From Harmothoe impar (Eukaryota; Annelida; Polychaeta; Phyllodocida; Polynoidae): 64,000 bases of DNA. Below the pieces are notes generated by a model. The model saw only the letters and a program-made list of their open reading frames with translations. It was not told the origin of the DNA and did not search any database. Shown here piece after piece: positions 1-9,941 of this stretch. The position numbers and the translations under genes were made by a program. Where the stretch lies: assembly GCA_947462335.1 (NCBI GenBank), contig OX381714.1:54729800-54793799 (forward strand), written 5' to 3'. Within the stretch, counting starts at the first letter, position 1, and each line of letters opens with the position of its first letter.

Positions 1-799
1 ACCGCAACCCTACTGTGCGGCGTTCAGAGATAAATGGGGATATCGCACCTATTGAAAGGCATAATCTTAAGAAATACTTTATGCCGGGATAAGTGATAAT
101 GCTTAGCATAGTCAACACGACTGTCTACCTTCTAGGCCTGAAATACATTTAGATCTTTTAGAGAAAACCTAATGAGTAAGATTGGACCTGGGAAATTGTC
201 TCTCTCTCTCCTTACATTTATTCTATTTGCTCCCCTATGGAACCTGCTCTCAGTAACATTGGTACAAATGCACGACATTATATGAACCAGCTGGTGTTTA
301 TTACAATTGGCCTGGAGACCAAGGCCTAAGGAAGGAGTCAAGGGCAGGTATTTGTACCTGTCCAGGTGAGTGTATGGACATTCAGTCCCCCTAGGCGGGA
401 CCTACATACTTGTCACATTCCATGCGTTGAAAGCCACATGCTATCTTAAAGTACTCTGTCAGGTAGGACAAAGGAAGATCATTGTTAGGTAGTTGCAATG
501 CACTAATATTATTCAAGGTTATTCAGTAGTTAGAATTGTTGTGTAAGTGCCGTTCACCTAGCCTAATGACCGTGTTAGTAATTAGAGGGCTTGCTTCGAT
601 ATGAGAAGGATGAAATGTCAATAAACAACCATGATATTCAAATGCATTCGTACCTCAATTCATTGGCCGGAGACGTCTTTATTTGTGTGCCTGGAGACGC
701 TCCTTATGGCGAGTTGAATTAGAACTACCTCTGAGATGAAACTAAGTTACCCCTTTTATATTGTCAAACCATTATGATAGACTTACAGTAAAATTAATA
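1..799. other. No gene seen
   Basis: I see no coding exon, RNA gene or clear repeat boundary in this stretch. The short open frames here have no recognisable protein motif. Confidence 0.5.
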
Positions 800-979
800 C
801 AGTCAACTCCCTCTTAGCGGCCACCCCTCCAGTGCAGCCAATCCCTCTAATGCAGACACTTTCCATAGTCCCAGACATACTACAATGTACAGAAAATGAC
901 CCCCTCTAATGCAGCCACCCCACCAAAGCGGCCACTTTTTCATAGTCCCAAGGGTGGCCACATTAGAGGGAGTTGACTG
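800..979. mobile_element. MITE with CAGTCAACTCCCTCT ends
   Basis: The element starts CAGTCAACTCCCTCTTA and ends with the inverted form TTAGAGGGAGTTGACTG. A TA dinucleotide sits outside each end (798-799 and 980-981), which is the target duplication expected of Tc1/mariner-type elements. The inside is rich in repeated GCGGCCACC-like and TGCAGCCA-like stretches and has no coding capacity. A second member of the same family lies at 19583-20707. Confidence 0.8.
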
Positions 980-1534
980 TACGATCCAGACCGTTATGGC
1001 GCTAAGGGAGAAAGGAGCCCCTTGTATAACAAGGATCATTATCAGTGACAGTTAATTCCCCAAACACTAAATCAGTTCATTCCCCACAACTGGACTCCGG
1101 GAAGGGCTATTCCCTGAGGCCGGTGGTCGGAAACAGAAGTCGGACGCGGATAGATCTTCTCGGATCCCCCAAGATGAAGTTGAAGACTCAGTAGGGCTTA
1201 TAGTACATATACGGAATAAGACATTTAGAGCATAGACCACTGGTCGCAACACATATATAACAGGTAATATAACGAACATCAAAGAGTGCACACTATCATG
1301 TCCCCACAGCAGCCAATGATAGAAGCTCACAGCACCGAACATATCCAGCCAATTTGTGGACTGGACTCCATGCTGAACTCCAACTGCCCGTACTAGGGAC
1401 CAACTCTTCACTACCTGCTCCTCCAACTACCAATCGCCAGCAGGTGGCCAATCCCCAGCAAGTTGGAATGCTCCAACCGTACCAGCGAGTGCCCTCGCTT
1501 TATCCACCAGTGTAACGGTCGCGGAAAAATCATC
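980..1534. other. No gene seen
   Basis: Non-coding stretch between the first MITE and the tRNA-like gene. No exon-like open frame with recognisable motifs was found. Confidence 0.4.
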
Positions 1535-1608
1535 TGGAGAAAGCGGGACTCAAACCCACGACCCTCAGATCACGTAACCTGCTGCTCTACCAACTGAGCT
1601 ACTTCCCC
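1535..1608 (-). tRNA. tRNA-like gene, possibly a pseudogene or SINE head
   Basis: The 74-nt minus-strand sequence has a 7-bp acceptor stem (GGGGAAG with TTTCTCC, two G:U pairs), a perfect A box (TAGCTCAGTTGG), a 4-bp D stem, a T arm (GTGGG / CCCGC around TTTGAGT, a usable B box) and discriminator A. A run of five T lies just past the 3' end, as expected of a pol III terminator. By position the anticodon would be ACG (arginine). However, the canonical 5-bp anticodon stem does not pair. A register shifted by one (CAGGT with ATCTG) pairs but leaves a 6-nt loop. This makes a functional tRNA doubtful; it may be a pseudogene or the head of a tRNA-derived SINE. Confidence 0.6.
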
Positions 1609-1642
1609 GTCTGTACATTATTACTGGGTCGGTTCGGTGTGC

Positions 1643-1815
1643 GGAAGGGGGTGGTAACCCAGTGAACAAAAAAACGTTATTTTACGTCAAAATAACAGTA
1701 TAAAATTTCATATAACGTTATGCCATAGTAAGAAGCCTTAGAGAAACGTTATTTAACGTTATATAATGTCATAAAATGTTGTATAACGTTTTTTGTTTAC
1801 TGGGAACCACTTCCC
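1643..1815. mobile_element. MITE with CCCAGT ends
   Basis: A hairpin-capable element. CCCAGTGAACAAAAAAACG near 1658 faces its inverted form CGTTTTTTGTTTACTGGG ending at 1804. The inverted repeat can be extended outward through GGAAG...GTGGT and ACCAC...CTTCC. The interior repeats the motif AACGTTAT several times. It has no coding capacity. The element at 48911-49077 has similar CCCAGT ends. Confidence 0.75.
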
Positions 1816-2271
1816 TTACAGTTGCAAGATATCACTCAGTTATAGAGTACAAAATAGACTCGAAATGTGAAGGAATGTTAACATTGCCCCTGGATTACAT
1901 AATATGATACAATTTGAGAAATTTGTATGACGAGGAAAGGTGTGTCTCTGTTCACTACTCCTTCAGAACTGAATCAGGTGAGTTTTTACCGCCCTGACCT
2001 GGGCTAATTGGGTCAACTGACCTCAACATTATACAAGGGGCTCTGTGATTGGCTGGCTGCCAGATGCAGGTTACATCCTGGTGCTTTTGTTTTTTCAATT
2101 TATTTTAAAATAACTAGTTAAACTTCATAAATGAAATTTAGTAGTTGTGGATCCATATGGGCTCCTAGTCCAATTGCTTGGATATAAATTGAAATACATA
2201 TTCTGCACATTGCATAAAAATATGTGGGCCAGTCACAGGTCTCTGTGTTAGTTGAGTATGAGTTCTGAGGA

Positions 2272-2297
2272 GTTTCAGCTGTTCACAGCTTCATCAG
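2272..2297 (-). ncRNA. Hammerhead ribozyme-like core in PLE tail
   Basis: On the minus strand CTGATGA is followed by a 5-bp hairpin (AGCTG, TGAA loop, CAGCT) and then GAAAC, the conserved core order of a hammerhead ribozyme (CUGAUGA, stem II, GAAA). Hammerhead motifs are known in Penelope-like elements. I could not identify the cleavage triplet or pair stems I and III with confidence, so activity is not claimed. Confidence 0.55.
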
Positions 2298-2552
2298 GTG
2301 TAATAACAGATAAATAATCATTCATGCTAAATGTCATATTTAGAAGTGATTTATTTTTATTTTGGTGGTATAAACCACCAAATACTCACATTTTTATGGG
2401 ACCTGGTGAGTGAAAGTAGGTCAGGCCTTAGCAGTCAGGGGGAGCCACCAGTCATAGGTGGGCCTCAGGTAGGTGGGACTCCTACTGTGGGTCTTATTTA
2501 CTCTTGATTCAGTTTGATTTTGTAGCTTTAGGTTTTGATTCAGGGATCAATC

Positions 2553-2660
2553 TTAAATTGATATCTTCCTTTACCCATGGTGTTATTTTACAGAGCAAGT
2601 GCTTTTGGTATTGATACCGTAACCTGAACTCACGAGCGTAAAATTGGGTGTCGGGAAAAA
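2553..2660. repeat. PLE inverted repeat, left copy
   Basis: A 108-bp block identical, in inverted orientation, to 17787-17894. It lies about 640 bp inside the left (3') end of the Penelope-like element and overlaps the last codons of the endonuclease side of the element or its 3' untranslated part. Penelope-like elements often carry terminal repeats (pLTRs) in either orientation, which is the likely identity. Confidence 0.85.
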
Positions 2661-2686
2661 AATGATGTGGCTTTGGGGGGTAGAAT

Positions 2687-3837
2687 CTAACCATAGCGAT
2701 TTTCCATTATGTTCATCCCGTTTGGGATGAGCGATTTCAGCCTTTCTACCCATTTCCATTCAATAGTCTTTCTGAGTTTGTTTGCTCTCTTTGACTCGGG
2801 GTGTTCATATACGAACTCCAGGATATAGACTTTCATGTCTTTGTCCTTTTTGTGTCCAGGTCTGTTAAAGTGGTATGCTACTTCACTTTTTTCATATCTT
2901 TTGTGCTCCACATCTCCGATGTGTTCTGCGATTCTATCATGTAGAGTGCGTTGGGTTTCACCCACGTACCTTTTCCCACAGCATTTGCATTCAATGCAGT
3001 ATACTATGTTTGAGCTCCCGCAGCAAATGTTGCTTTTTGTTTCCCGAGAGATTTTTGAATTAATGGAAATTCTTCCACTTTTGTCTGTCTTTGGGCAGAC
3101 TTCACAGATAGGGTGTTTCTTGGTAGGTTTATGTACACAAGAGTTTGTCCGTTTCGGTATTTCACTATCTTCCTGAGTTTCATTCTCAGGATGATAATCC
3201 ACTCTGGCTCTTACTAGAAGATCTCTTAGGTTTTTGGGTCTTCTATGGCCGACAACCAGCTTCATTCTTTGAAGGCCTCTGGTTGTGCTAGATTCACCTA
3301 GTTCATCCCACCTCCTTTTTACAATTTTTTCTAATTTATTGTAGTTAGGTCTGTAGGTGGTAGTGAGGAAGATTCTCTCTTCCTCCTCTTTTTTGTCCTT
3401 TTTCTTCCTTTCTAGGAGTTCCATTCTCCTTTTGATACTGGCTTGCTCTTTTGCTTCCTGTATCAACTTTTCAGGGTAGTCTTTATCCCTGAATTGCTCG
3501 GCCTTGATTTCCGCGTGACGCTGGAAATCTTCCTCATTTCTACATATTCTACGTAGGCGTAGGAATTGGCTGTATGGTAGACTCCTTTTTACACTGGGGG
3601 GGTGTGCTGAGTCATACCGTAAGTAACTGTTTGTATCAGTTGGCTTTGTGTACAAGTCTGTGTACAGTTTGTGTTGTGCATCCCTTTTGACTTTTGTGTC
3701 TAGGAAACTTATTTCAGTTCCCGACCATTCAGAGGTGAATTTAATGCTGTGATGTTGTTGGTTTAAATATTCCAACCATCTTTTTAATTCATTTTCTCCG
3801 TGATCCCAGACAAAGAAAATATCATCTATGTATCTCA
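2687..3837 (-). pseudogene. PLE reverse transcriptase C-terminal half plus GIY-YIG endonuclease
   Basis: The frame opens at the catalytic RT motif YIDDIFFVW and continues through the RT palm and thumb, a lysine/glutamate-rich linker, a Cys-rich linker (HPICEVC, NICC) and a GIY-YIG endonuclease (IVYCIECKCCGKRYVGETQ, then an R...H segment and the glutamate-bearing C-terminal part). It ends at a stop at 2687-2689. It has no start of its own: it is the downstream part of the 3838-4547 segment in another frame, so one small indel just before YIDD separates them. In an intact element this enzyme nicks the target and primes reverse transcription there. The family assignment is firm. This copy is non-functional because of the frame change and the large insertion. 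Confidence 0.85.
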
Positions 3838-4547
3838 ACCATACTCACGTTTAGTTCATGATTATCTAGAAATTTATTTTCTAGTGTGGTCATGAAGAGA
3901 TTCGCATAGGATGGGGCAACTCTTGTCCCCATGGCTGTCCCACTAATTTGTAGGAAGTTTTGACCATTGAACTGAAAGTTATTACTTTTTAGAACCATCC
4001 CTAGGAGCTCTATCAGAGTCTCATTTTTGGGATTTATGTCACCGGTGCGTTCGGTGTCTAACATAGTTTTGATGCTGGCTATGCCTTCATCATTGGGTAT
4101 GTTAGTGTACAGTGAGGTCACATCTAGTGTCCCTATAATACTCGTAGTGTTGAGTTTTTCCAAACTTTCAACTTTATTTATGAAATCTGTTGTGTCTTTT
4201 ACAAAAGAATTACTTTTCTTTACCATTGGTTTTAGAAAGATGTCTACAAATGCAGAGATTCTTTCTGTAGGGCAGCTGTTTGCTGAAACTATGGGCCTAC
4301 CTGGGGGGGCAGTCACATTTTTGTGGATTTTAGGGAGAAAGTATATTTGAGGAGTTCTGACCTTTTTGTTTAAAAGAGTTCTCCCCACTTTCTTACTAAT
4401 TTCCTTTTCTTCCAGCATGGTTTGTACCTTTGATTCTACCCTGGCTTTATACAGATCTGTTGGATCCTGATCCAACTTTTGATAAGTCTTTGTGTCATTC
4501 AATTGTCGGTTACCTTCTTTGAGATAATCTACGGTGTCCATTACTAC
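3838..4547 (-). pseudogene. PLE reverse transcriptase, fingers and palm
   Basis: Central part of the Penelope-like RT. Visible motifs include LPKIHKN with GRPIVSANSCPTERISAF (fingers), GTLDVTSLYTNIP (motif A with its aspartate) and GTAMGTRVAPSYANLFM (motif B), followed by an out-of-frame change just before the YIDD box. The right end is cut at 4547 by the LTR of element A. The reading frame resumes at 17092 on the other side of that element, with the 4-bp target duplication CTAC at both junctions. Confidence 0.85.
4544..4547. repeat. Target duplication of element A, left copy
   Basis: CTAC here and again at 17092-17095 flank the TG...CA ends of element A. The site lies inside the RT coding region of the Penelope-like element. 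Confidence 0.75.
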
Positions 4548-5068
4548 TGTAGGGGTTTCATATGCGTACAACACGAACACAGGTTCCAAATTCGGTTTGA
4601 ATGCAACAGGTCTTTATTCGATCACAGCCTCAAAAGTACACGAAGGTTTCTCACTCGGTTCACTTGGTCTTTCAACCATTCGAAGACACACAGGATTCTA
4701 TCGATAGTTCGAAGCATTAGCGATACCGGACAGTTAAGCTCTGTGCCAGCATGGCTGGTGCAGAGTCCATAACGTGGGAGGGGTGTAGGTGCCCCTGTCA
4801 AAGCGAAGGTACGAAAGGTGCGGGTCAGAGCTCGTCCTAGGACTAACTGGTGAGGTAGCCAACCTCGGCCTCTTATATACCCTGAGCGCGGACCAAGCAG
4901 TGTCGACGTGGCACTCCTCCGTAGCGCTGTCTGGAGTGCCCTGCCTGGCTCCGCTACCGGATAACCGAAAGGACATGGCTCAGGTGTTGCCACCTAGTGT
5001 CCGTTGGAGGCACTTACCGCTCTGACTCCACGGACCTTATATGTACACGTATTATTCGTGCCCCTACA
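4548..5068 (-). repeat. 3' LTR of element A
   Basis: 521 bp, starts TGTAGGGG and ends CCCCTACA (8-bp inverted ends). It matches 16571-17091 except at one position (GCGCTGTC here, GCGCCGTC in the other). Confidence 0.95.
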
Positions 5069-5082
5069 TCACCCCCACCAGA
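5069..5082 (-). other. Polypurine tract of element A
   Basis: On the minus strand TCTGGTGGGGGTGA directly abuts the start of the 3' LTR. This is the expected position of the plus-strand DNA primer of an LTR element. Confidence 0.75.
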
Positions 5083-6049
5083 TTATAACTAGGGTCGAAA
5101 TACATCTGATATAATATAATATACTCGAATATGGGAGAATAATATCAGTGTACATGATGACAATACCGGGGTGCATTTGAAGGTACGATATACGTTTTTA
5201 CACTTACATGTAGAAAGTACAAATATAGATTTTAGATTTTACCTGTTACACAAACAACACTTACATCTCTATGTACAAAACAGGGATCTTATAGATCCAA
5301 CACTATAACGACAGGATAGATACGTGAGTATCCATCTTTAATAAAGATATGAATATATACGAATATATGTTCTATACTACTTCTAACTATAGTGATCACA
5401 GTTTTGTATGGTTTTCGTTGAGATATAATAATGGTTACTACATTAATCATTTTAAGGTAAGTTGAGATTGCACAATATGTGACTTTTTTAGGACGGAATG
5501 ACACAGAAGTAATGGCTCGAAAATATTTAAATGGGCGAACCGTCCCTGGAGAGGTAATTACGTGAACTATTGGAATTATGTAAAAATACTTGGAACCAAC
5601 ATAGTTGTGACATTAACTCTTATAACCAAGGAATGTAGTAATATTAGCCTCCATGTGAGGCAACCGATATATACCTTTATATCTTTAACAATAGATATAC
5701 TTTCGAAATCCGAATACCAGTTGTTATGTCCAAAAAGAAAATTTTTGGAGATAAAGGTAGGTATCGAACATTATGTACAGTTTTGGTTCGAATCATAGTA
5801 TGTAGTATCAGTTATACTACCTAAAGTATGAACACCCTTTGTTTTTTTTGTTTTTTTTTTTGTTTTTTTTTAGACAACGAAGACATTTCTTGACAATTAT
5901 GCATTTTCCACCCGGCTTATGTTTACCTTCGAATCATGACCTTAATCATGGATGTTTTATAATAACAACACAATTATTACAGTATCATCGAAGCATCATA
6001 TGCACAAGTCATCAATCACACAATCGAACAGCCGAACACCCAAGTTAGC
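5083..6049 (-). other. 3' untranslated part of element A
   Basis: AT-rich stretch of about 970 bp between the end of the third ORF and the polypurine tract. It has a T-rich run near 5838-5870. No conserved coding frame was recognised. Confidence 0.6.
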
Positions 6050-9000
6050 TTATAAGTCCTTCAATACGCTCTGGAGTTCTTCGAGTGACCCACTCCATTG
6101 GGTGAGTCCTATACCGAATACCCGAATGAACTTAACGTTCAGGGCCTTCAGAGTTTTGGCCTGATCGTCAAGAGTATCTTCTGCAGCTTTCTGCAGACAA
6201 CGAGCTGTTGAGAGTTCTTTCTTCGATTGTGCCAGCTGCTTGGTGAGTTCGATCACCTTATCTGGCTCCGATTGTTCGTCAATACGTTGCTGCTCGAAGA
6301 TCTTCCTCAGCCTCTCGACCTCCTTGCCCTGCATGGTGATGGCATAGTCGGTTGATGCTCTCGCCACACCGGCTGCATATCGTTGCATGCCAGCCAGGTG
6401 TTCCTGCAACCATCGTTCGTATAGTTCTTTATGCACCACCGCATCCGGAGCCTTTGGAGGCTCGAAGTAGTCCTTCGGAATCTGTATCTGGGGCCGAATG
6501 TTTTCACCACTGATCATCAGATCATACCACCGGTTTGGATCCACTGCTGGTTCCTCACGAACTCTGGGCTTATAGGGCACAGTAGCAGTAGTAGTAGTGG
6601 TGGTGAGTAGGGTGGCTGCAACAGTTGCTGCCTTCCCTCCTCCAGCAGTTGTCGTTGGTGTGGTGGTGACTGGGTTCGAAGTGGTCACTGGAACCGGGTC
6701 CACCACAGGCTCAGCTTTTATGGATGTCGAATCCGCACTAGTAGCAGGGGTTTTACGCCCCACTGACTTTGTAGAACTGTCAGCCCTTGGTTTCACCTTG
6801 TCTTCTGCCCGAGGAGTGAGGTTGGTGGTCGTCACCACCAAGTCCTTTTTCCCAGGCAGCACAAAGTGATCCGAATCCGCCATCTCCACGTCCCGTGAGT
6901 CCGGTTGGCGGATGGCATCCATCACAGAGATGCCCGTAGGGAGATTCTTGTACGGATCCTTCTCAGTTTGTACCTCCGGACCAGGGAAGTCCATTGAAGG
7001 GTACTCGGCCTTACTGGCCAAGTTACCAGGAGTCAGAGGACGAAGGGTTTGCAGCTGGGAGCGACCCTTGGGGGCTGAGAAGTCCGGACCATAGTCAGGA
7101 CGCAAGTCCTTTAGTGGAGACCGGTGCTCGATCGTTGTCGCGCGCCCTCGTGCTGCAGTTGGAGCTCTTGGAGCTGGAACCTCCGACTTGACCTTTTTGC
7201 AGTCAGGTTCGGAAGTCGCTGGACTCCTGTTCTCACTTCGTTTCCCTGGAAGGGGGTTGGCCGCTCTCCAGTCGTACAATTGCTGGTACAAGGTGTCGTT
7301 CAGGTCCAGTCGACCACGTCGATCAGTACGCTGGAAGACAGCTGACTGTTTCGAATTCCGGGTTAATTGGACCTTTCCGAATTGGAAGGTCTCAATCGTA
7401 ATGGTTTCGAATTTGACTTTGTCCAGGCCTGCCACCAGGGATGCATGGAGATCTCCAACGTTCTTTCTGGCCAACATCATGGCTTGGCCATGACATTGTA
7501 TCAGGTGCTCGATCATTCGGCCTCTTCTAGGGGTCCACATTCCCGAACACTTTTTGTTTGATTTGCAGATATCAGCGCAGACATACATCGCATGGTGGTG
7601 CATGTGCTTCTCCACGAGATGTCGCATGAATCGAAGACGAGTAGGCATGGGGCGGTTCTCGTGTGCGAAGTAGACGCGGCAGGAATCGAATGGGCAGTCC
7701 TCCCTTACCCCTTCTTTGTACCGGGCCATCGCCCAACGTATTTTGGGACGGCCCTCATGGTTGTAGTAAGTCTCAGGGAACTGTTTTCGATCCAGCAGCC
7801 GACCGAACCAGTTTTCTGTCCATGACCAGGAACTGGGTGAGCCCATATTGGATCTCATCCATTCTTCGTCATCAGACAATCCTTCATGGTCCGGTTCTTT
7901 GGGACACGAATACATATCCCTCGATCGTTTGCAGTGTTCCATGCACTCGGGCCTAAATTTCTTGAAGCCCCCACTGGCATTGCGCCAAATCATGTCCTCC
8001 ACCCGAGAACTTGGGACGTCTGCCGAGGCACCTGCCCCTGCAGCTGGAGCTGGAGGGGGCGACGAAACCACTGGTGGTGTGTTCGATTGCCCTGACTCGG
8101 AGGACGTAGACGGAGATGCAGGTACCTTGACCTGCACTGGAGTTTTAGTCGGAGTTGCTGGAGGGGTCGAATGCGTCTGGGTGGGTGCCCTAGGAGGCGT
8201 CGAAGGTGTAGAGGCCGTACTGGATACTACGTCCACCAACCTCACGATTGGGGACATATTAATCGCAGTAGTTTGGGGAGACGAAGGATGGGGTACACAT
8301 GGCTGTCGTGCCTCATTCTTCTTTGCCTTCCGTTTCTGGCTCTTTGGAAGTTCGAAGGGGACCTCCTCCAGATCCGAAGCGTCGGATACGGACCGTCCTT
8401 TTTGTTGCGGATTGGGGTTCTTACGGGACTGGGCTCGAGTCATTGGCGTTCTGGGGGCAGTTTGCATAGCCTCCAGAGTTAGCCGTAACTGTTCATTGGC
8501 TGCCCTGAGTTCATCGGATTCTCTAACCACCTGAGCATAACGGGCTTCTTGCTCAACTGATCCTGAGGTATCCGAATGGATCTCCCGCGGAGCCAACTCC
8601 ACGCTAGCTGAATCTTCTTCGAATGGGACTGGTAAAGGTCCCGGAGCTTTCGGAAGGGATTCGGATGGGGACTCAGTAGTCCCGGTGGTCGTAGTTGGTT
8701 CTTCGAATGACGTTGAAGCCGACTGGGAAGTACTCGAAGAGCATTCGGACTGGACTGGGGCAGGTTCGGACACCTCGGACTTAGGCGGAGTATTGGGAGG
8801 AGTTCTGCCATTAGAAGTTTTACGACTACCTTTGGTCTTGGAGAATTTCTTTTTCTTCCCCTTCGTACTGGTCGTGCTCCCATCACTTGAGGGCACTGCT
8901 TCCTCCCTAGCTATGGCTTGTTGGAGATGCCGAAAGTTCGTACCACACTCTAACAGAATGTCACTGAAGACTCCGTTCTTAAAAGCTCCTCGAATCGCCC

Positions 9001-9562
9001 CTCCGTAACTGTCTAACCAGGTGGGATCGTAACGATAGAAGCCCTCCTCTCCCAGCCTGTCCAACATCATCGACATTAGTGTGGGATGTAGTTTCAGCGA
9101 GGAATCGAATGGCGAATCGCACGACAGCACTTCCATTAGTTGTTGCTGGGCCAGCGATGTTCGCACAACGTCCTCCATTTCTTCGTCAGATACTGCATGG
9201 ATAGGCAATTTCTGGCTTACCTCTTCCAACTCTGGCATCTCGTCCTCCTCCTCATCACCTGCTGCGTTCAGCCGGGTTGACGTCGAATTGTCTATGTCTT
9301 TCGAAGCAACACGTTTCGGGACATTGCGCCACGGCAATGGCCCTAGGTTGACTGTAGCCGGGGGTGGCATGGTCATGCTGTCCCGATCAGCCGTCGAATA
9401 GGAGCCGATCCCCGCTACACGAACGGTAACCGCACTCCCGGTGGATTCAGAGGCGGATTCATAATCCGACTCACGAGCGTTGTCGAATTGGCCATCGTCC
9501 ATCCCGAACAGATCTATCTCGTCGGACTGGAGGCCCTCACCGGGGGTGTACTGCTCCTCCAT
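6050..9562 (-). CDS. Third ORF of element A, 1170-aa zinc-finger and coiled-coil protein
   Basis: Single open frame downstream of pol. Residues 1-150 are acidic and rich in Ser/Thr. A hydrophobic segment near 155-215 (HPTLMSMMLDRLG) resembles element B at the same place. A long disordered Pro/Ser/Thr part follows with basic patches. Around residues 620-700 lie two adjacent zinc fingers: C-x4-C with H-x4-H (CPFDSC, HLVEKH), then a second Cys cluster (CKSNKKC) with HLIQCH. The last 110 residues are heptad-like and coiled-coil prone. No signal peptide, furin site or membrane segment is visible, so it does not look like an envelope protein. The nearest relative I can see is the broken ORF at 38264-41067 in element B, colinear over its length. 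Function is unknown; nucleic-acid or Gag binding is a guess based on the fingers. Confidence 0.85.
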   Translation of the reverse strand: MEEQYTPGEGLQSDEIDLFGMDDGQFDNARESDYESASESTGSAVTVRVAGIGSYSTADRDSMTMPPPATVNLGPLPWRNVPKRVASKDIDNSTSTRLNAAGDEEEDEMPELEEVSQKLPIHAVSDEEMEDVVRTSLAQQQLMEVLSCDSPFDSSLKLHPTLMSMMLDRLGEEGFYRYDPTWLDSYGGAIRGAFKNGVFSDILLECGTNFRHLQQAIAREEAVPSSDGSTTSTKGKKKKFSKTKGSRKTSNGRTPPNTPPKSEVSEPAPVQSECSSSTSQSASTSFEEPTTTTGTTESPSESLPKAPGPLPVPFEEDSASVELAPREIHSDTSGSVEQEARYAQVVRESDELRAANEQLRLTLEAMQTAPRTPMTRAQSRKNPNPQQKGRSVSDASDLEEVPFELPKSQKRKAKKNEARQPCVPHPSSPQTTAINMSPIVRLVDVVSSTASTPSTPPRAPTQTHSTPPATPTKTPVQVKVPASPSTSSESGQSNTPPVVSSPPPAPAAGAGASADVPSSRVEDMIWRNASGGFKKFRPECMEHCKRSRDMYSCPKEPDHEGLSDDEEWMRSNMGSPSSWSWTENWFGRLLDRKQFPETYYNHEGRPKIRWAMARYKEGVREDCPFDSCRVYFAHENRPMPTRLRFMRHLVEKHMHHHAMYVCADICKSNKKCSGMWTPRRGRMIEHLIQCHGQAMMLARKNVGDLHASLVAGLDKVKFETITIETFQFGKVQLTRNSKQSAVFQRTDRRGRLDLNDTLYQQLYDWRAANPLPGKRSENRSPATSEPDCKKVKSEVPAPRAPTAARGRATTIEHRSPLKDLRPDYGPDFSAPKGRSQLQTLRPLTPGNLASKAEYPSMDFPGPEVQTEKDPYKNLPTGISVMDAIRQPDSRDVEMADSDHFVLPGKKDLVVTTTNLTPRAEDKVKPRADSSTKSVGRKTPATSADSTSIKAEPVVDPVPVTTSNPVTTTPTTTAGGGKAATVAATLLTTTTTTATVPYKPRVREEPAVDPNRWYDLMISGENIRPQIQIPKDYFEPPKAPDAVVHKELYERWLQEHLAGMQRYAAGVARASTDYAITMQGKEVERLRKIFEQQRIDEQSEPDKVIELTKQLAQSKKELSTARCLQKAAEDTLDDQAKTLKALNVKFIRVFGIGLTQWSGSLEELQSVLKDL

Positions 9563-9768
9563 TGCAGTCGAATGTTTTCAGCGAAAACGAAGTTTAATGA
9601 TCGAAGATTTGCGGAGTACGAAGCTCCGCGTGTCCTAATGACACTAGGAGTGGGAACTAACCAGGTTGGCGCGTCTTATGATGTGGTTTTGGAGACTTTT
9701 GGTCGACTACAAGTCCCTTCTTCCTCCTCCTTTGCCCTGCAGCGTCCGTGCGTCTTCTTGGCACTGAT

Positions 9769-9840
9769 CCAATATGGCGACCGCCCTTCTTGTCTCGTGA
9801 TGCCACGCCCGCCGCGGGAGCGAAGGTCAACCAATCAGCG
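9769..9840 (-). promoter_or_regulatory. Possible internal promoter upstream of third ORF (A)
   Basis: A GC-rich, CpG-containing segment 200-280 bp upstream of the third ORF start. It contains CCAATATGGCGACC (9769 onward, YY1-like AANATGGCG) and AACCAATCAGCG (near 9830, canonical CCAAT box). Element B has CAATATGGCGG and an inverted CCAAT box in the equivalent spacer. Use as a promoter is inferred. Confidence 0.4.
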
Positions 9841-9941
9841 TTCACGCTTCACCGGATAGCCCTTTTCCGACGGATAACCCGGCGGGAGACGCTCGCGTTT
9901 CCCGCCACTAATCGAACGGGTAGCTCACCGGAGTGTAATCC

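Noticed and set aside
7848..8534. 228-codon open frame on the plus strand
   Set aside because: Antisense shadow of the third ORF of element A, with no domain similarity.
6050..9562. Third ORF as a retroviral-type envelope gene
   Set aside because: No signal peptide, hydrophobic fusion or anchor segment is visible; instead zinc fingers and a coiled coil are seen.
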